From Saprospiraceae bacterium (GTDB lineage: Bacteria; Bacteroidota; Bacteroidia; Chitinophagales; Saprospiraceae): DNA of 64,000 nucleotides. Shown here piece after piece: positions 9,276-17,887 of the stretch. The stretch spans positions 417,501 through 481,500 of the forward strand of contig JADJOB010000002.1 in assembly GCA_016714025.1 (NCBI GenBank), given 5' to 3'. Numbering within the stretch: position 1 is the first letter of the stretch; every line of letters begins with the position of its first letter. A program made the position numbers and the translations under genes. The notes under the pieces were generated by a model. That model worked only from the letters and a program-made list of their open reading frames with translations. It made no database searches and was not told the DNA's origin.

Positions 9276-9845
9276 ATGGCCGCAACAAAACAAGTGGAGG
9301 ATTCACAACTCCTGGACTGGATCAAAAAACCGGAAAGCCTGGAAAAAGGATTCAGAGCCCTTGTTGAAAAATATCAACAAAAATTGTATTGGCATATCCG
9401 AAGAATGGTGTTGTCCCATGATGATGCTGACGATGTACTTCAAAATACGTTTATCAAAGTGTATCGGAGCATCGAACAGTTTGAACAAAAAAGTAGTTTG
9501 TTTACCTGGCTGTACCGGATAGCTACCAATGAAAGCTTGACTTTCCTTGAACGGAATAAGAAATTCCAATATGATTTTGTTGAAGATCAGGATGAACATC
9601 CAGCAATCAGTCAATTGAAAGCAGATCCCTATTTTGACGGAAATGAAATTCAATTGGCATTACAAGATGCTTTAAGTCGATTGCCGGATAAACAAAAACA
9701 GGTTTTTTTGTTACGCTATCATGATGAGATGTCCTACCGTGACATGTCTGAAGTATTGCAAACTTCAGAAGGCGCATTAAAAGCTTCTTATCATCATGCA
9801 GTTAAAAAAATTGAAGAATATTTTAAACAAAAAGAATTAATTTAA
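9276..9845 (+). CDS. ECF-type RNA polymerase sigma factor
   Basis: A 189-residue group 4 sigma factor. Region 2 spans about residues 20-90 (DDADDVLQNTFIKVYR, then LFTWLYRIATNESL, the -10 recognition helix). Region 4 is at about 125-185 (LPDKQKQVFLLRYHDEMSYRD, the helix-turn-helix). There is no region 3, as expected for ECF factors. The stop is 2 nt before a membrane protein that looks like its anti-sigma, and a periplasmic sensor-like gene follows. This three-gene order is a common Bacteroidota envelope-response module. The target regulon cannot be read from the sequence. Confidence 0.94.
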   Translation: MAATKQVEDSQLLDWIKKPESLEKGFRALVEKYQQKLYWHIRRMVLSHDDADDVLQNTFIKVYRSIEQFEQKSSLFTWLYRIATNESLTFLERNKKFQYDFVEDQDEHPAISQLKADPYFDGNEIQLALQDALSRLPDKQKQVFLLRYHDEMSYRDMSEVLQTSEGALKASYHHAVKKIEEYFKQKELI

Positions 9846-9847
9846 TA

Positions 9848-10477
9848 ATGAACCACCTAAACAATCCGGAATCAGATCCTAAGTTGCCCATGGAGGACTT
9901 GCTAAAAGGAAGTTCGGGATTTGTTATTCCTGAAAATTATATGGAACAGGTTCCTGATTCTATCATCAATCAAATCCGTTTGGATAATAAATTTGATGAA
10001 TCACAAAATGAACTTTTTAAACTTCCTGCAAATTATTTTGAAGAATTTCCAAATCGAATTTTAAATAAAATTGAAAGCGGTCAAATACCAGAATCGCTAC
10101 AACAAAATCCATTTAAAGTTCCAGAAAATTATTTTAATAATACGATCCAAAACATTCTTGAAAAAACATCGAATTCAGAATCTAAAGTAGTAGTTAAAAC
10201 CAATTTTAAACAAGTTTGGTCTTATGCAGCAACAGCCTGCGTCCTGTTAGTAATTTCCTGGTTAGGATTCCGTTTGTATAGCGACCCAAAACCTGTGGAT
10301 TATTTTAGCAATATAACTGAAGATGAATTATTGGAATATGTTTCAACTTATGCTGTTGATTTTGATCAATCCAGTCTTGCAAGTGTAATCAATGAAGAAG
10401 AAATTAATTCACTTGAAATCATGGATGATGATATCGATGACGAAACTTCAGATTTATTAATTCAAATTTTAGAATAA
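9848..10477 (+). CDS. Probable membrane anti-sigma factor with repeated NYF motifs
   Basis: A 209-residue single-pass protein 2 nt after the ECF sigma gene. Three copies of a 20-residue motif, (F)xxPxNYF/MxxxPxxIxNxI, lie at about residues 24-43, 56-75 and 88-107, exactly 32 residues apart. A membrane helix follows at about 126-143 (SYAATACVLLVISWLG), then an acidic periplasmic tail. Its position directly after the sigma gene suggests that it holds the sigma factor at the membrane. The usual zinc anti-sigma motif HxxxCxxC is absent, so the role is inferred from context. Confidence 0.75.
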   Translation: MNHLNNPESDPKLPMEDLLKGSSGFVIPENYMEQVPDSIINQIRLDNKFDESQNELFKLPANYFEEFPNRILNKIESGQIPESLQQNPFKVPENYFNNTIQNILEKTSNSESKVVVKTNFKQVWSYAATACVLLVISWLGFRLYSDPKPVDYFSNITEDELLEYVSTYAVDFDQSSLASVINEEEINSLEIMDDDIDDETSDLLIQILE

Positions 10478-10498
10478 AATATTAAAACGATAGAATCT

Positions 10499-10990
10499 AT
10501 GAAACGCTTTTTAATTACCATTTTAATTTTCAACGGTCTGGCTACTTATAGCTGGTCACAAGTTGATCCGGAGAGACGTCCTGATGGAAAGGAACGTATG
10601 TTGGAAAAAATGGAATCCATGCGCGTTGCTTTTCTAACCAATAAATTAGATCTTACTACCGACGAATCCACTCGTTTTTGGCCGGTTTACAATGAATATT
10701 CCCGTAAACGAATGGAATTGCGTAAAGAAATGGTCCTACAAAAACGCGATGCCCGGAATAAAGAAATGAGTGAGGAAGAATCCAATAAAGCACTCGAAGA
10801 GCAATTTAGCATCCAGGAAAAAGAACTCAACCTGAAGAAAAATTATTACGAAAAATTTAAAGCCATCCTTCCTCCTCAAAAATTAGCACAACTTGAACCG
10901 GCAGAAATGGAATTTAATCATGAAGTAATCCGAAAATTGAAAGAACGCCGCGAAAACAGAATGGGCGGAAAAGGCATGAACAGGAGGTAA
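10499..10990 (+). CDS. Periplasmic sensor-like protein of the ECF module (Spy/CpxP-like)
   Basis: A 163-residue secreted helical protein with a signal peptide (MKRFLITILIFNGLATYSWSQ). The core, RVAFLTNKLDLTTDESTRFWPVYNEY, is the hallmark of Bacteroidota proteins annotated as sensors of ECF-type sigma factors. It resembles the LTxxQ helical chaperones (Spy, CpxP, periheavy-metal sensors). The rest is charged coiled coil, ending in a basic tail (RRENRMGGKGMNRR). It is the third gene of the sigma/anti-sigma operon, 21 nt downstream. Its stimulus is unknown, with misfolded envelope protein or metal as family-based possibilities. Confidence 0.8.
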   Translation: MKRFLITILIFNGLATYSWSQVDPERRPDGKERMLEKMESMRVAFLTNKLDLTTDESTRFWPVYNEYSRKRMELRKEMVLQKRDARNKEMSEEESNKALEEQFSIQEKELNLKKNYYEKFKAILPPQKLAQLEPAEMEFNHEVIRKLKERRENRMGGKGMNRR

Positions 10991-11004
10991 ATTCTCTAAT
11001 TCTG

Positions 11005-11116
11005 CAATTTTACAATGCTACAATCCTGCAATCCTTCTATTTCACATTGTAACATTGTAGTATTAAACCATTGGAACATTGTAGCATTGTAGCATTGGAA
11101 CATTGGAACATTGGAA
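11005..11116. repeat. 8-bp tandem repeat with inverted left arm
   Basis: Nine 8-bp units run without a break from 11045 to 11116 (variants of CATTGTAG and CATTGGAA; one unit, TATTAAAC, is decayed). Just to the left, 11005-11036 holds four 8-bp units of the form CAATnnnn, the same unit on the opposite strand. The block is therefore a long imperfect inverted repeat between the sensor gene and purF. It probably acts as simple intergenic repeat DNA or a hairpin. No coding sense, since 8 is not a multiple of 3. Confidence 0.8.
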
Positions 11117-11137
11117 CATTTCTTCCAATATATGTCG

Positions 11138-11145
11138 TAACTTTG
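11138..11145 (+). promoter_or_regulatory. -7 promoter box for purF
   Basis: TAACTTTG matches TAnnTTTG and ends 16 nt before the purF ATG, giving a leader of about 10 nt. A TTG at 11111-11113 is a loosely spaced -33 candidate (24-nt spacer). Confidence 0.55.
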
Positions 11146-11161
11146 CAGCTTATTATCCTTC

Positions 11162-13054
11162 ATGAGCGACCAAATCAAGCATGAATGTGGACTAGCCTTT
11201 GTGCGTCTGCTGAAGCCTTTGGATTTTTATCAAAAAAAATACGGAACCTGCTTTTATGGTTTACAGAAACTTCATCTGTTACTCCAAAAACAACGAAACC
11301 GGGGCCAGGATGGAGCCGGCCTGGCTACCATTAAATTGCATGTAGAGCCCGGTAAAAAGTATATTTCCCGACGCAGAAGCAATTCCTCAAATTACCTACA
11401 AGCCTTGTTTGAAGGCGTTATGCACCATTTTAATAATCTGACTGACGAACAATTGAATGATGCCCAATGGATGAAAGACCATAAACCGTTTATGGGTGAA
11501 GTGCTGTTAGGTCATTTACGATACGGTACTCATGGCGATAATACCATTGAAACGGTCCATCCATTTATACGGGAAAACAATTGGATAAGCCGAAATCTGG
11601 TTTTAGCCGGAAATTTTAACATGACCAACGTCGAAGAACTCTTTGAAAAATTGGTTTCTTTGGGTCAATTCCCTAAAATTAAAGCAGATACCATTACCGT
11701 ACTTGAAAAAATCGGTCATTTTCTGGATGAGGAAGTTCAACAATTGTTTAATTGGTATAAACCGGAAGGATTAAGTCAACAGCAAATTAATCCATTGATT
11801 TTTGAAAATCTGGATGTTTGCAATGTCTTGAATAAAGCGGCTAAAAAATTTGACGGTGGCTATGTTATTGCAGGCATGATCGGACATGGAGATGCCTTTA
11901 TATTAAGAGATCCTAATGGCATCCGCCCGGCATTTTATTACCAAGATGACGAAGTAGTTGCCATGGCATCTGAACGTCCGGCTTTGCAAACAGCTTTTGA
12001 ATTGCAATTAGAAGATATCAAAGAACTAAAACCTGGAAACGCACTCATCGTAAAATACAATGGTCAGGTTAAAGAAGAATTATGCCTCGAGCCCCAGGAA
12101 AAAAAATCCTGCAGTTTTGAGCGCATTTATTTTTCAAGAGGCAATGATTCCGATATTTATCAGGAACGTAAAAATCTTGGACGGGAATTGGCCGGACCAG
12201 TCATCAAGGCGATCAATGAAGATTTTGAAAACACCGTTTTTTCATTTATACCGAATACGTCTGAAACGGCTTTTTACGGATTGATGGAGGGTTTATACGA
12301 TCATCTCAACCAACGCAAGGCAAAACATATTTTAGAGCTTCCACAACCCATTTCAAGCGATTCTCTAAATAAAATTTTATTCAGTAAACCGAGAATCGAA
12401 AAATTAGTAGTAAAAGATGATAAAATGCGGACGTTTATTGCAAACGATAAGGTCCGTGGTAAAATGGTATCGCATGTTTACGATGTAACTTATGGGGTTG
12501 TTCGTCCTGGAATTGATACTTTGGTCGTTTTAGATGATTCTGTAGTTAGAGGAACTACTTTACGAGACAGCATCATTCATATTCTGTCTACTCTAAAACC
12601 CAAGAAAATAATTGTGGTTTCTTCTGCTCCACAAATCCGCTATCCGGATTGTTATGGAATCGACATGTCTCAAATTGAAAAATTTGCTGCCTTCAAAGCA
12701 TTGGTAGAATTGTTGCAGGAACAAAATAAAGAAGACTTATTGGAAGAAACACTCGAAAAATGCCTTGCACAACAACATCTACCCCTTGATAAAATGACTA
12801 ATTATTTGGCTGATCTTTATAATGTCTTTAGTTATGAAGCAATTTCTAAAAAGATCGGGCAGATGCTTACTCCTGAAAATGCACCTTCTGAAGTTGAAAT
12901 CATTTTCCAAAAAATTGAAGGCTTGCATAAATCCTGTCCAAATCATACCGGAGATTGGTATTTTTCAGGTAACTATCCGACCCCTGGTGGATACCGTGTA
13001 GTGAACACGGCTTTTATTAATTATATGTTGAAAAATGATGTTCGGGCTTATTAA
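11162..13054 (+). CDS. purF: Amidophosphoribosyltransferase (long Bacteroidota form)
   Basis: Catalyses the first committed step of purine synthesis: PRPP + glutamine to phosphoribosylamine. The 630-residue product has the class II glutaminase nucleophile Cys9 (IKHECGLAFVRLL), RNRGQDGAGLA at about 46-56 and LGHLRYGTHG at about 121-130. The phosphoribosyltransferase half carries the PRPP loop VVLDDSVVRGTTLRD. It is longer than E. coli PurF (505) because of insertions, a form typical of Bacteroidota, which often also carry a shorter PurF. The start is supported by the conserved N-terminus and the -7 box at 11138. Confidence 0.88.
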   Translation: MSDQIKHECGLAFVRLLKPLDFYQKKYGTCFYGLQKLHLLLQKQRNRGQDGAGLATIKLHVEPGKKYISRRRSNSSNYLQALFEGVMHHFNNLTDEQLNDAQWMKDHKPFMGEVLLGHLRYGTHGDNTIETVHPFIRENNWISRNLVLAGNFNMTNVEELFEKLVSLGQFPKIKADTITVLEKIGHFLDEEVQQLFNWYKPEGLSQQQINPLIFENLDVCNVLNKAAKKFDGGYVIAGMIGHGDAFILRDPNGIRPAFYYQDDEVVAMASERPALQTAFELQLEDIKELKPGNALIVKYNGQVKEELCLEPQEKKSCSFERIYFSRGNDSDIYQERKNLGRELAGPVIKAINEDFENTVFSFIPNTSETAFYGLMEGLYDHLNQRKAKHILELPQPISSDSLNKILFSKPRIEKLVVKDDKMRTFIANDKVRGKMVSHVYDVTYGVVRPGIDTLVVLDDSVVRGTTLRDSIIHILSTLKPKKIIVVSSAPQIRYPDCYGIDMSQIEKFAAFKALVELLQEQNKEDLLEETLEKCLAQQHLPLDKMTNYLADLYNVFSYEAISKKIGQMLTPENAPSEVEIIFQKIEGLHKSCPNHTGDWYFSGNYPTPGGYRVVNTAFINYMLKNDVRAY

Positions 13055-13063
13055 GCGCTCTGA

Positions 13064-14827
13064 TCATTTTTTTGAACACAATAGAAATCCATTTAAGTAA
13101 TTGATAACAAAGGCATCCCGCTTTTTTTCGTAGTTGATATTTTTAAGAAAAAAACGATATTTAAATTGGCTCGACTCTAAGTCAATGGGTTTTTCCAAGA
13201 GTGTATTCGAATGTTCATCAGAATAATTAGCCTCCAATTTTGATACAAGGGATTCTAAAGAAATTGAATCTTTCACCACATTATTTAAAATAAGACACTT
13301 ACATAGTTGTCCATCCAATTGTATGCTGTCTTGAATTGATCCATCACTTAAATCCACAACAAACATCCATTCTGCCGGAATTAATGGAATGCTGTTGCGA
13401 TCGTAATAAGACAAATATCGGGTTTGTGAATGCACTGCATTCATTTGGGTGCTATCCATTAAACCCAACTTTTCAAACAATGCATATTCATCCTGATTAA
13501 CTATTAAACTATCCATCACAAGGCCTGTTGGAATGATATCAGACAAATCGTCAAGTGCGCCGATGCTTTTGATTTCACGAATCATTTCCTTGACTTGCTC
13601 TTTTTCATTACCCGGCAAGCTGCTTAAATCAGATTTCATTCGTCCAGCTTCCATCAATTGAAAAGCTTCTAGGTTTTTTTGGATCCGATGCTTCTGATTT
13701 CGGACTGTAGTTTCGAATGCATCTATTGGACTCATAGTTCCTACAATTAAAAATCCCATTAAACTTAATGGAATCCATTTGATATTATCTTTTTTTGAAA
13801 ATATAAAATAAATACAAATTCCTAACAACCAGATCCCTGTTATGAGTACAAAATATCGGGGAGGCGTAAACCCATAATCTGAAAGTCGCCGAAAGATCGC
13901 AACAAAAAGCAGGAAGACCAGGGGTAATAATCCGTAGTAAAAATATTTTTTATAAAAACGAGATAGCTTGTTTTCATATAAATCCGCTAATTTAAAATTC
14001 AAAAGAAAACTGAATATTCCAACACCAGAAAAACCAAGAACCAGAGAAGAAACCCATCCGTGAGGCAATTGCCAGTTTGCTAAAATTTTAAATCCAAAAG
14101 CATATAAAATTACAAAGTAAAGCATGCTCATAGGAATCAGAATGTAATTGACTAATACCTTTAGTGCTTTGATCCATTCAACTTTGTCTTCCGTCTTTAA
14201 ATTAAATAGTGGGTATCCGCTTAAAAAAAAGATTGGGTGGTAAAAAAACGCGATAATAAAGAAGATATAGATATACAATTTTCCTTCAATATGAATTTCA
14301 AACAACTGATCCACTGCAACCAATGCAATTGCGAGTCCTGAATAAATTACCAAAGTATAAAATGCACCGATATACCATTGGATTAGTAAATTTTTATTGT
14401 ATTCCCAAAACTCAAATGGAGCCTCTGGTTTTAAAAATGGAACTACAGATACGAACAGATGAAAAATTAAAAATATTGAAAGAAAACGAATCGGGCGTCG
14501 CAAATGCTCAAATTCAAAATCGGGAGCAATGGCAAAATAAATAATCAACAACAAAGCAATCCCAGAAATTAAGATCAGGTATTTTTGAATGACTGATTTA
14601 GCATACAATTCACAACAGGCGTGCAGTCCGATCATCAGGGGCAAACCGGTACCCAGTGTAAACATCAGTCGCTGTTTCCAAATGGTAGAATGATCCACTC
14701 CAATATCCATTTGGTTAATTGCTAACAAGGTAAATCCAACAGCACACAGTGCAGCAAGTGGAAACCTTATAATAACATCTTTAGCATTATCCCAAATGAC
14801 TGGAATCGAAAAATCTGACCATTTCAT
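13064..14827 (-). CDS. DUF4153-type polytopic membrane protein
   Basis: A 587-residue protein with about eleven hydrophobic helices in residues 20-395, followed by a soluble region of about 190 residues rich in charged and polar residues. The N-terminus (residues 1-32; IRFPLAALCAVGFTLLAI) and overall plan fit the DUF4153 family found in Bacteroidota, whose function is unknown. It is the last gene of a minus-strand run, 67 nt after rmlA, and converges with purF with a 9-nt gap. No catalytic motif is seen. The family name is from pattern memory, so moderate confidence. Confidence 0.68.
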   Translation of the reverse strand: MKWSDFSIPVIWDNAKDVIIRFPLAALCAVGFTLLAINQMDIGVDHSTIWKQRLMFTLGTGLPLMIGLHACCELYAKSVIQKYLILISGIALLLIIYFAIAPDFEFEHLRRPIRFLSIFLIFHLFVSVVPFLKPEAPFEFWEYNKNLLIQWYIGAFYTLVIYSGLAIALVAVDQLFEIHIEGKLYIYIFFIIAFFYHPIFFLSGYPLFNLKTEDKVEWIKALKVLVNYILIPMSMLYFVILYAFGFKILANWQLPHGWVSSLVLGFSGVGIFSFLLNFKLADLYENKLSRFYKKYFYYGLLPLVFLLFVAIFRRLSDYGFTPPRYFVLITGIWLLGICIYFIFSKKDNIKWIPLSLMGFLIVGTMSPIDAFETTVRNQKHRIQKNLEAFQLMEAGRMKSDLSSLPGNEKEQVKEMIREIKSIGALDDLSDIIPTGLVMDSLIVNQDEYALFEKLGLMDSTQMNAVHSQTRYLSYYDRNSIPLIPAEWMFVVDLSDGSIQDSIQLDGQLCKCLILNNVVKDSISLESLVSKLEANYSDEHSNTLLEKPIDLESSQFKYRFFLKNINYEKKRDAFVINYLNGFLLCSKK

Positions 14828-14894
14828 AAGAAATCCATTTTGGTAAAAAAGTAAATTCGTTCAAATCTACTATAAAAACGGGATGCCAAATTGC

Positions 14895-15785
14895 CTATTC
14901 CTGAGTCGGAAATACAAATCCGGTCATTTTTATAATTTTCATGAGATATTCCCCATAGGTACTTTTGCGCAATAAATAAGCTTGCTCATACAATTGTTCA
15001 ATACTTATAAAACCCATGAGATAGGCTACTTCTTCAATACATCCTATTTTTAATCCCTGTCTTTGTTCAATAACCTGAATAAATTGCGATGCCTGCATGA
15101 GCGATTCATGAGTCCCAGTATCCAACCATGCAACCCCACGACCCAGCACAGAAACTTTAAGTTTTTTTGCTTTCAGATACTCTATATTGACATCTGTAAT
15201 TTCATATTCACCCCTGGCAGAAGGTTTTAAATTCTCAGCAATAGAAACCACACTGTTATCGTAAAAATAAATTCCCGGTACTGCAAAATGTGATTTAGGG
15301 TTCTCAGGTTTTTCTTCAATTGAAATGGCATTGAGATCATCATCAAATTCAACAACTCCATAACGCTCGGGATCTGCAACAGGATAAGCAAAAATTACCC
15401 CTCCGCTTGGATCAGAACTTGCTTTTAGTAGATCAGGAATTTTATGGCCGTAAAAAATATTGTCTCCCAATATCAAACATACCGGATCTTTCCCAATAAA
15501 TTCTTTACCCAAAACAAAAGCCTGGGCCAAACCATTTGGCACCAATTGTTCTTTATAACTGATTTTCATACCCAACTGGGACCCATCTTTCAATAGTTCT
15601 TTAAAATGAGGTAAATCCTTTGGTGTTGAAATAATCAATACTTCCCGGATACCAGCCAACATCAGGGTAGACAATGGATAATAAATCATCGGTTTGTCGT
15701 AAATAGGCATTAACTGCTTACTCATCGCCAGTGTAAGAGGATATAAACGTGTACCCAATCCTCCAGCTAGTATAATTCCTTTCAT
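14895..15785 (-). CDS. rfbA: Glucose-1-phosphate thymidylyltransferase
   Basis: RmlA/RfbA makes dTDP-glucose from dTTP and glucose-1-phosphate, the first step to dTDP-L-rhamnose and related sugars for surface polysaccharide. The 296-residue product has the nucleotidyltransferase signature GGLGTRLYPLT (residues 8-18), the KQLMPIYDKPMIYYPL block, the ILGDNIFYG metal-binding block and the EKPENPKS and WLDTGTHESL motifs. The length is normal. The start overlaps the end of the Hpt-like gene by 4 nt. No rfbB, rfbC or rfbD is adjacent, so the pathway is split. Confidence 0.95.
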   Translation of the reverse strand: MKGIILAGGLGTRLYPLTLAMSKQLMPIYDKPMIYYPLSTLMLAGIREVLIISTPKDLPHFKELLKDGSQLGMKISYKEQLVPNGLAQAFVLGKEFIGKDPVCLILGDNIFYGHKIPDLLKASSDPSGGVIFAYPVADPERYGVVEFDDDLNAISIEEKPENPKSHFAVPGIYFYDNSVVSIAENLKPSARGEYEITDVNIEYLKAKKLKVSVLGRGVAWLDTGTHESLMQASQFIQVIEQRQGLKIGCIEEVAYLMGFISIEQLYEQAYLLRKSTYGEYLMKIIKMTGFVFPTQE

Positions 15786-16117
15786 TGTATGTGTTCGATT
15801 TGATTTTGCAATTGTTTTTTTACTTCAGACAGAATCAGCTTCAGTTGATTTAATTCTAATGCATCTTCTTGTTCTATGAATCGAATGAGCTGTTCACAAC
15901 TTTGAATTCCTTGTGGACAATGAATCATAGAAAAATTGGTCTTTAATTCATGAACCTTATTAAAAAGCTTTTCAGTATTATTTGTCTTTACCAATTCTGA
16001 GATAGCATTCATTTTTAAATCTGAATCTTCAATCCATTCATCCAACATTTCCTTTAAAAGTTGATCATCTCTGAAAACAATTTCCCGGATGAGTTTCAGA
16101 TCAATTAAGATTTCCAT
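15782..16117 (-). CDS. Hpt-like phosphotransfer domain protein
   Basis: A 111-residue all-helical protein. The segment KVHELKTNFSMI places His56 as in histidine phosphotransfer domains, where the pattern is xAHxLKGxxxxxG. The flanking helices and total size (about 110 residues) also fit a four-helix Hpt bundle. If functional it would relay phosphate between a hybrid kinase and a response regulator, but neither is encoded nearby. It overlaps its upstream neighbour by 17 nt and rmlA by 4 nt. The Gly usually found after the LK is replaced by Thr, so the assignment is plausible but not certain. Confidence 0.6.
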   Translation of the reverse strand: MEILIDLKLIREIVFRDDQLLKEMLDEWIEDSDLKMNAISELVKTNNTEKLFNKVHELKTNFSMIHCPQGIQSCEQLIRFIEQEDALELNQLKLILSEVKKQLQNQIEHIQ

Positions 16118-16484
16118 ATTCTGTATAAAGTTGATCTGTGCGAGGATAATAAATAAACTGCGCTCCTAATTCGGATAAAACAAAAATGCAAAAATGATTT
16201 GAATGGCTTTTATATATTTTTTGAAATTCTGATATTTTATCTTCTTCTATAAGACTTTTCACAACAAATTCTTCCAGGCTGGATGCATGCACAGACCAAA
16301 TTCCGGTTTCAGATCCTGCTTCAATCAATTTGATACCCATTTCCAATTCCTGTTGGTGAATGATAAAAATAGGATAGTTGCTGACTTCCTGGTCAAGCAT
16401 GATTTCAAGGGCTTCGTTTAAAGCTTTTCGATAACGTCTTAAATCGTCCTCGAGTTGAAGGTATTTTTCAAAATCTACATTCAT
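16101..16484 (-). CDS. Conserved Bacteroidota protein of unknown function
   Basis: A 127-residue soluble protein. The central part, YPIFIIHQQELEMGIKLIE followed by WSVHASSLEEFVVKSLI and FVLSELGAQFIYYPR, matches my memory of a conserved cytoplasmic family in this phylum without an assigned function. It starts 4 nt inside the end of rlmD. A TATCTTTG -7 box at 16490-16497 sits within the last codons of rlmD only 6 nt before the ATG, so it may also have its own almost leaderless transcript. Its place between rlmD and an Hpt-like gene does not reveal a role. Confidence 0.75.
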   Translation of the reverse strand: MNVDFEKYLQLEDDLRRYRKALNEALEIMLDQEVSNYPIFIIHQQELEMGIKLIEAGSETGIWSVHASSLEEFVVKSLIEEDKISEFQKIYKSHSNHFCIFVLSELGAQFIYYPRTDQLYTEYGNLN

Positions 16485-17887
16485 TTGTGCAAAGATAATA
16501 AGGCCACACTTTCTATATGATTGGTATGGGGAAACAAATCAACTGGTTTAATTTTTATCACTTGATAACTTTCCTTCAATAAAGCAAGATCCCGAGCCTG
16601 TGTCCCTGGATTACAACTAACATATACTAAAGTTTCAGGCTGTAATTGTTTGAGATGTTCAATAACTTTCTCATGCAATCCTGCCCTGGGCGGATCGACA
16701 ATAACTACGTCTGGTTTTCCATACGAAGCTAATAGATTTTCAATTGAAATATCTTTTGCGTCAGAATGAAAAAACCGGCAATTTAATAATTGATTAGCGT
16801 CAGCATTAAGACGCGCATCTTCAATTGCTTCGCCAATTTCATCCACTCCAACAATTTGTCGCGCTGAATTTGCCAAATAAATGCCAATACTGCCAACGCC
16901 ACAATACCAATCATAAACAGTTTCAGTTCCTTTTAATGAACAAAAGTCTTTAACGATTCGATAAAGTTCCGTTGCTTGGCGTGTGTTTGTCTGAAAAAAG
17001 GATTTTGGACCGATAAGAAAATTTACATGGTCCATTTGTTCAGTCAGGTAATCTTGCCCAAATACTTTTACAAAATTCAAATCAAACAAACTATCGTTTC
17101 GTTTTGGATTAATCACTTTATAAAAACTTACAATTTCCGGAAATTTTTTAGGTAACACTTCAAGAAGGGCATCCAATTTTTCCTGGTCATCAAAAGCAGT
17201 TACTAAAATACACATGATGTTATTTTGAGAATTGCTTCGGATAATCAGATTTCTCAAATATCCTTTTTGCTCATGAATATTGTAAAAGTCCCATTCTTGT
17301 TGGACTGCAAAATCTTTAATAAAATTTCTTATCTCATTCGAGCGATCAGATTGCAAATAGCATTTCTGAATATCAACTACTTTATTAAAATTACCCGGTC
17401 GATGAAATCCCAAAGCAAGTTTATGTGAAGCCTCCAGTTCGGTATGCAACTCCTGCTCCGTTAGCCAGCGTTTATTAGAAAACGTAAACTCCAGTTTATT
17501 TCGATAAAATTCGGTTTGAGATGCCCCTAAAATGGGTTCAAATAAGGCCTGATCAATCTTGGCAATACGGGTTAATGCATCATAAACAACCGTTTGCTTT
17601 TGATTCAATTGTTCTGTATAATTCAGATGCTGCCAACTGCAACCTCCGCAAATTCCGAAATGGGCACATACAGGATTAACCCGATGAGGCGAAGGCATTA
17701 AGACAGATTCTGTTTTACCTTGCCAAACCCCCTTTCGCTTTTTTGTGAGAATCACTTCTACCTGATCGCCCGGAATTGCTTGGTCTACAAAAACAACCAG
17801 GCCTTCTGCAGTGCGACCCACAGCAGCTCCTTTGTGTGCAATTCCCGTTACATGCACGATTTCTCTTCGGATTGATTTTTTTCTCAT
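16481..17887 (-). CDS. rlmD: 23S rRNA (uracil-5-)-methyltransferase, RlmD/RumA family
   Basis: An SAM-dependent enzyme that methylates C5 of a uracil in 23S rRNA (U1939 in E. coli). The 468-residue protein has an N-terminal TRAM domain (about 10-65). The iron-sulphur cysteines are CAHFGICGGCSWQH plus a later Cys in DIQKCYLQ. The SAM motif is YDWYCGVGSIGIYLA, followed by VIVDPPRAGL and the catalytic-Cys block YVSCNPGTQARDL. The length is typical. It overlaps the OmpA-family gene upstream by 4 nt (ATGA-type junction) and the small gene downstream by 4 nt. Confidence 0.93.
   Translation of the reverse strand: MRKKSIRREIVHVTGIAHKGAAVGRTAEGLVVFVDQAIPGDQVEVILTKKRKGVWQGKTESVLMPSPHRVNPVCAHFGICGGCSWQHLNYTEQLNQKQTVVYDALTRIAKIDQALFEPILGASQTEFYRNKLEFTFSNKRWLTEQELHTELEASHKLALGFHRPGNFNKVVDIQKCYLQSDRSNEIRNFIKDFAVQQEWDFYNIHEQKGYLRNLIIRSNSQNNIMCILVTAFDDQEKLDALLEVLPKKFPEIVSFYKVINPKRNDSLFDLNFVKVFGQDYLTEQMDHVNFLIGPKSFFQTNTRQATELYRIVKDFCSLKGTETVYDWYCGVGSIGIYLANSARQIVGVDEIGEAIEDARLNADANQLLNCRFFHSDAKDISIENLLASYGKPDVVIVDPPRAGLHEKVIEHLKQLQPETLVYVSCNPGTQARDLALLKESYQVIKIKPVDLFPHTNHIESVALLSLHK
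16490..16497 (-). promoter_or_regulatory. -7 promoter box inside the 3' end of rlmD
   Basis: The minus strand reads TATCTTTG, matching TAnnTTTG, and ends 6 nt before the ATG at 16484. Transcription would start at or next to the start codon, giving an internal operon promoter with a leaderless message. Confidence 0.4.

Noticed and set aside
9303..9653. 116-codon minus-strand ORF.
   Set aside because: It lies wholly opposite the ECF sigma factor, whose region 2 and 4 motifs are clear.
10996..11178. 60-codon minus-strand ORF across the 8-bp repeats.
   Set aside because: Its composition is only the translation of CATTGGAA-type repeats and it crosses the purF promoter and start.
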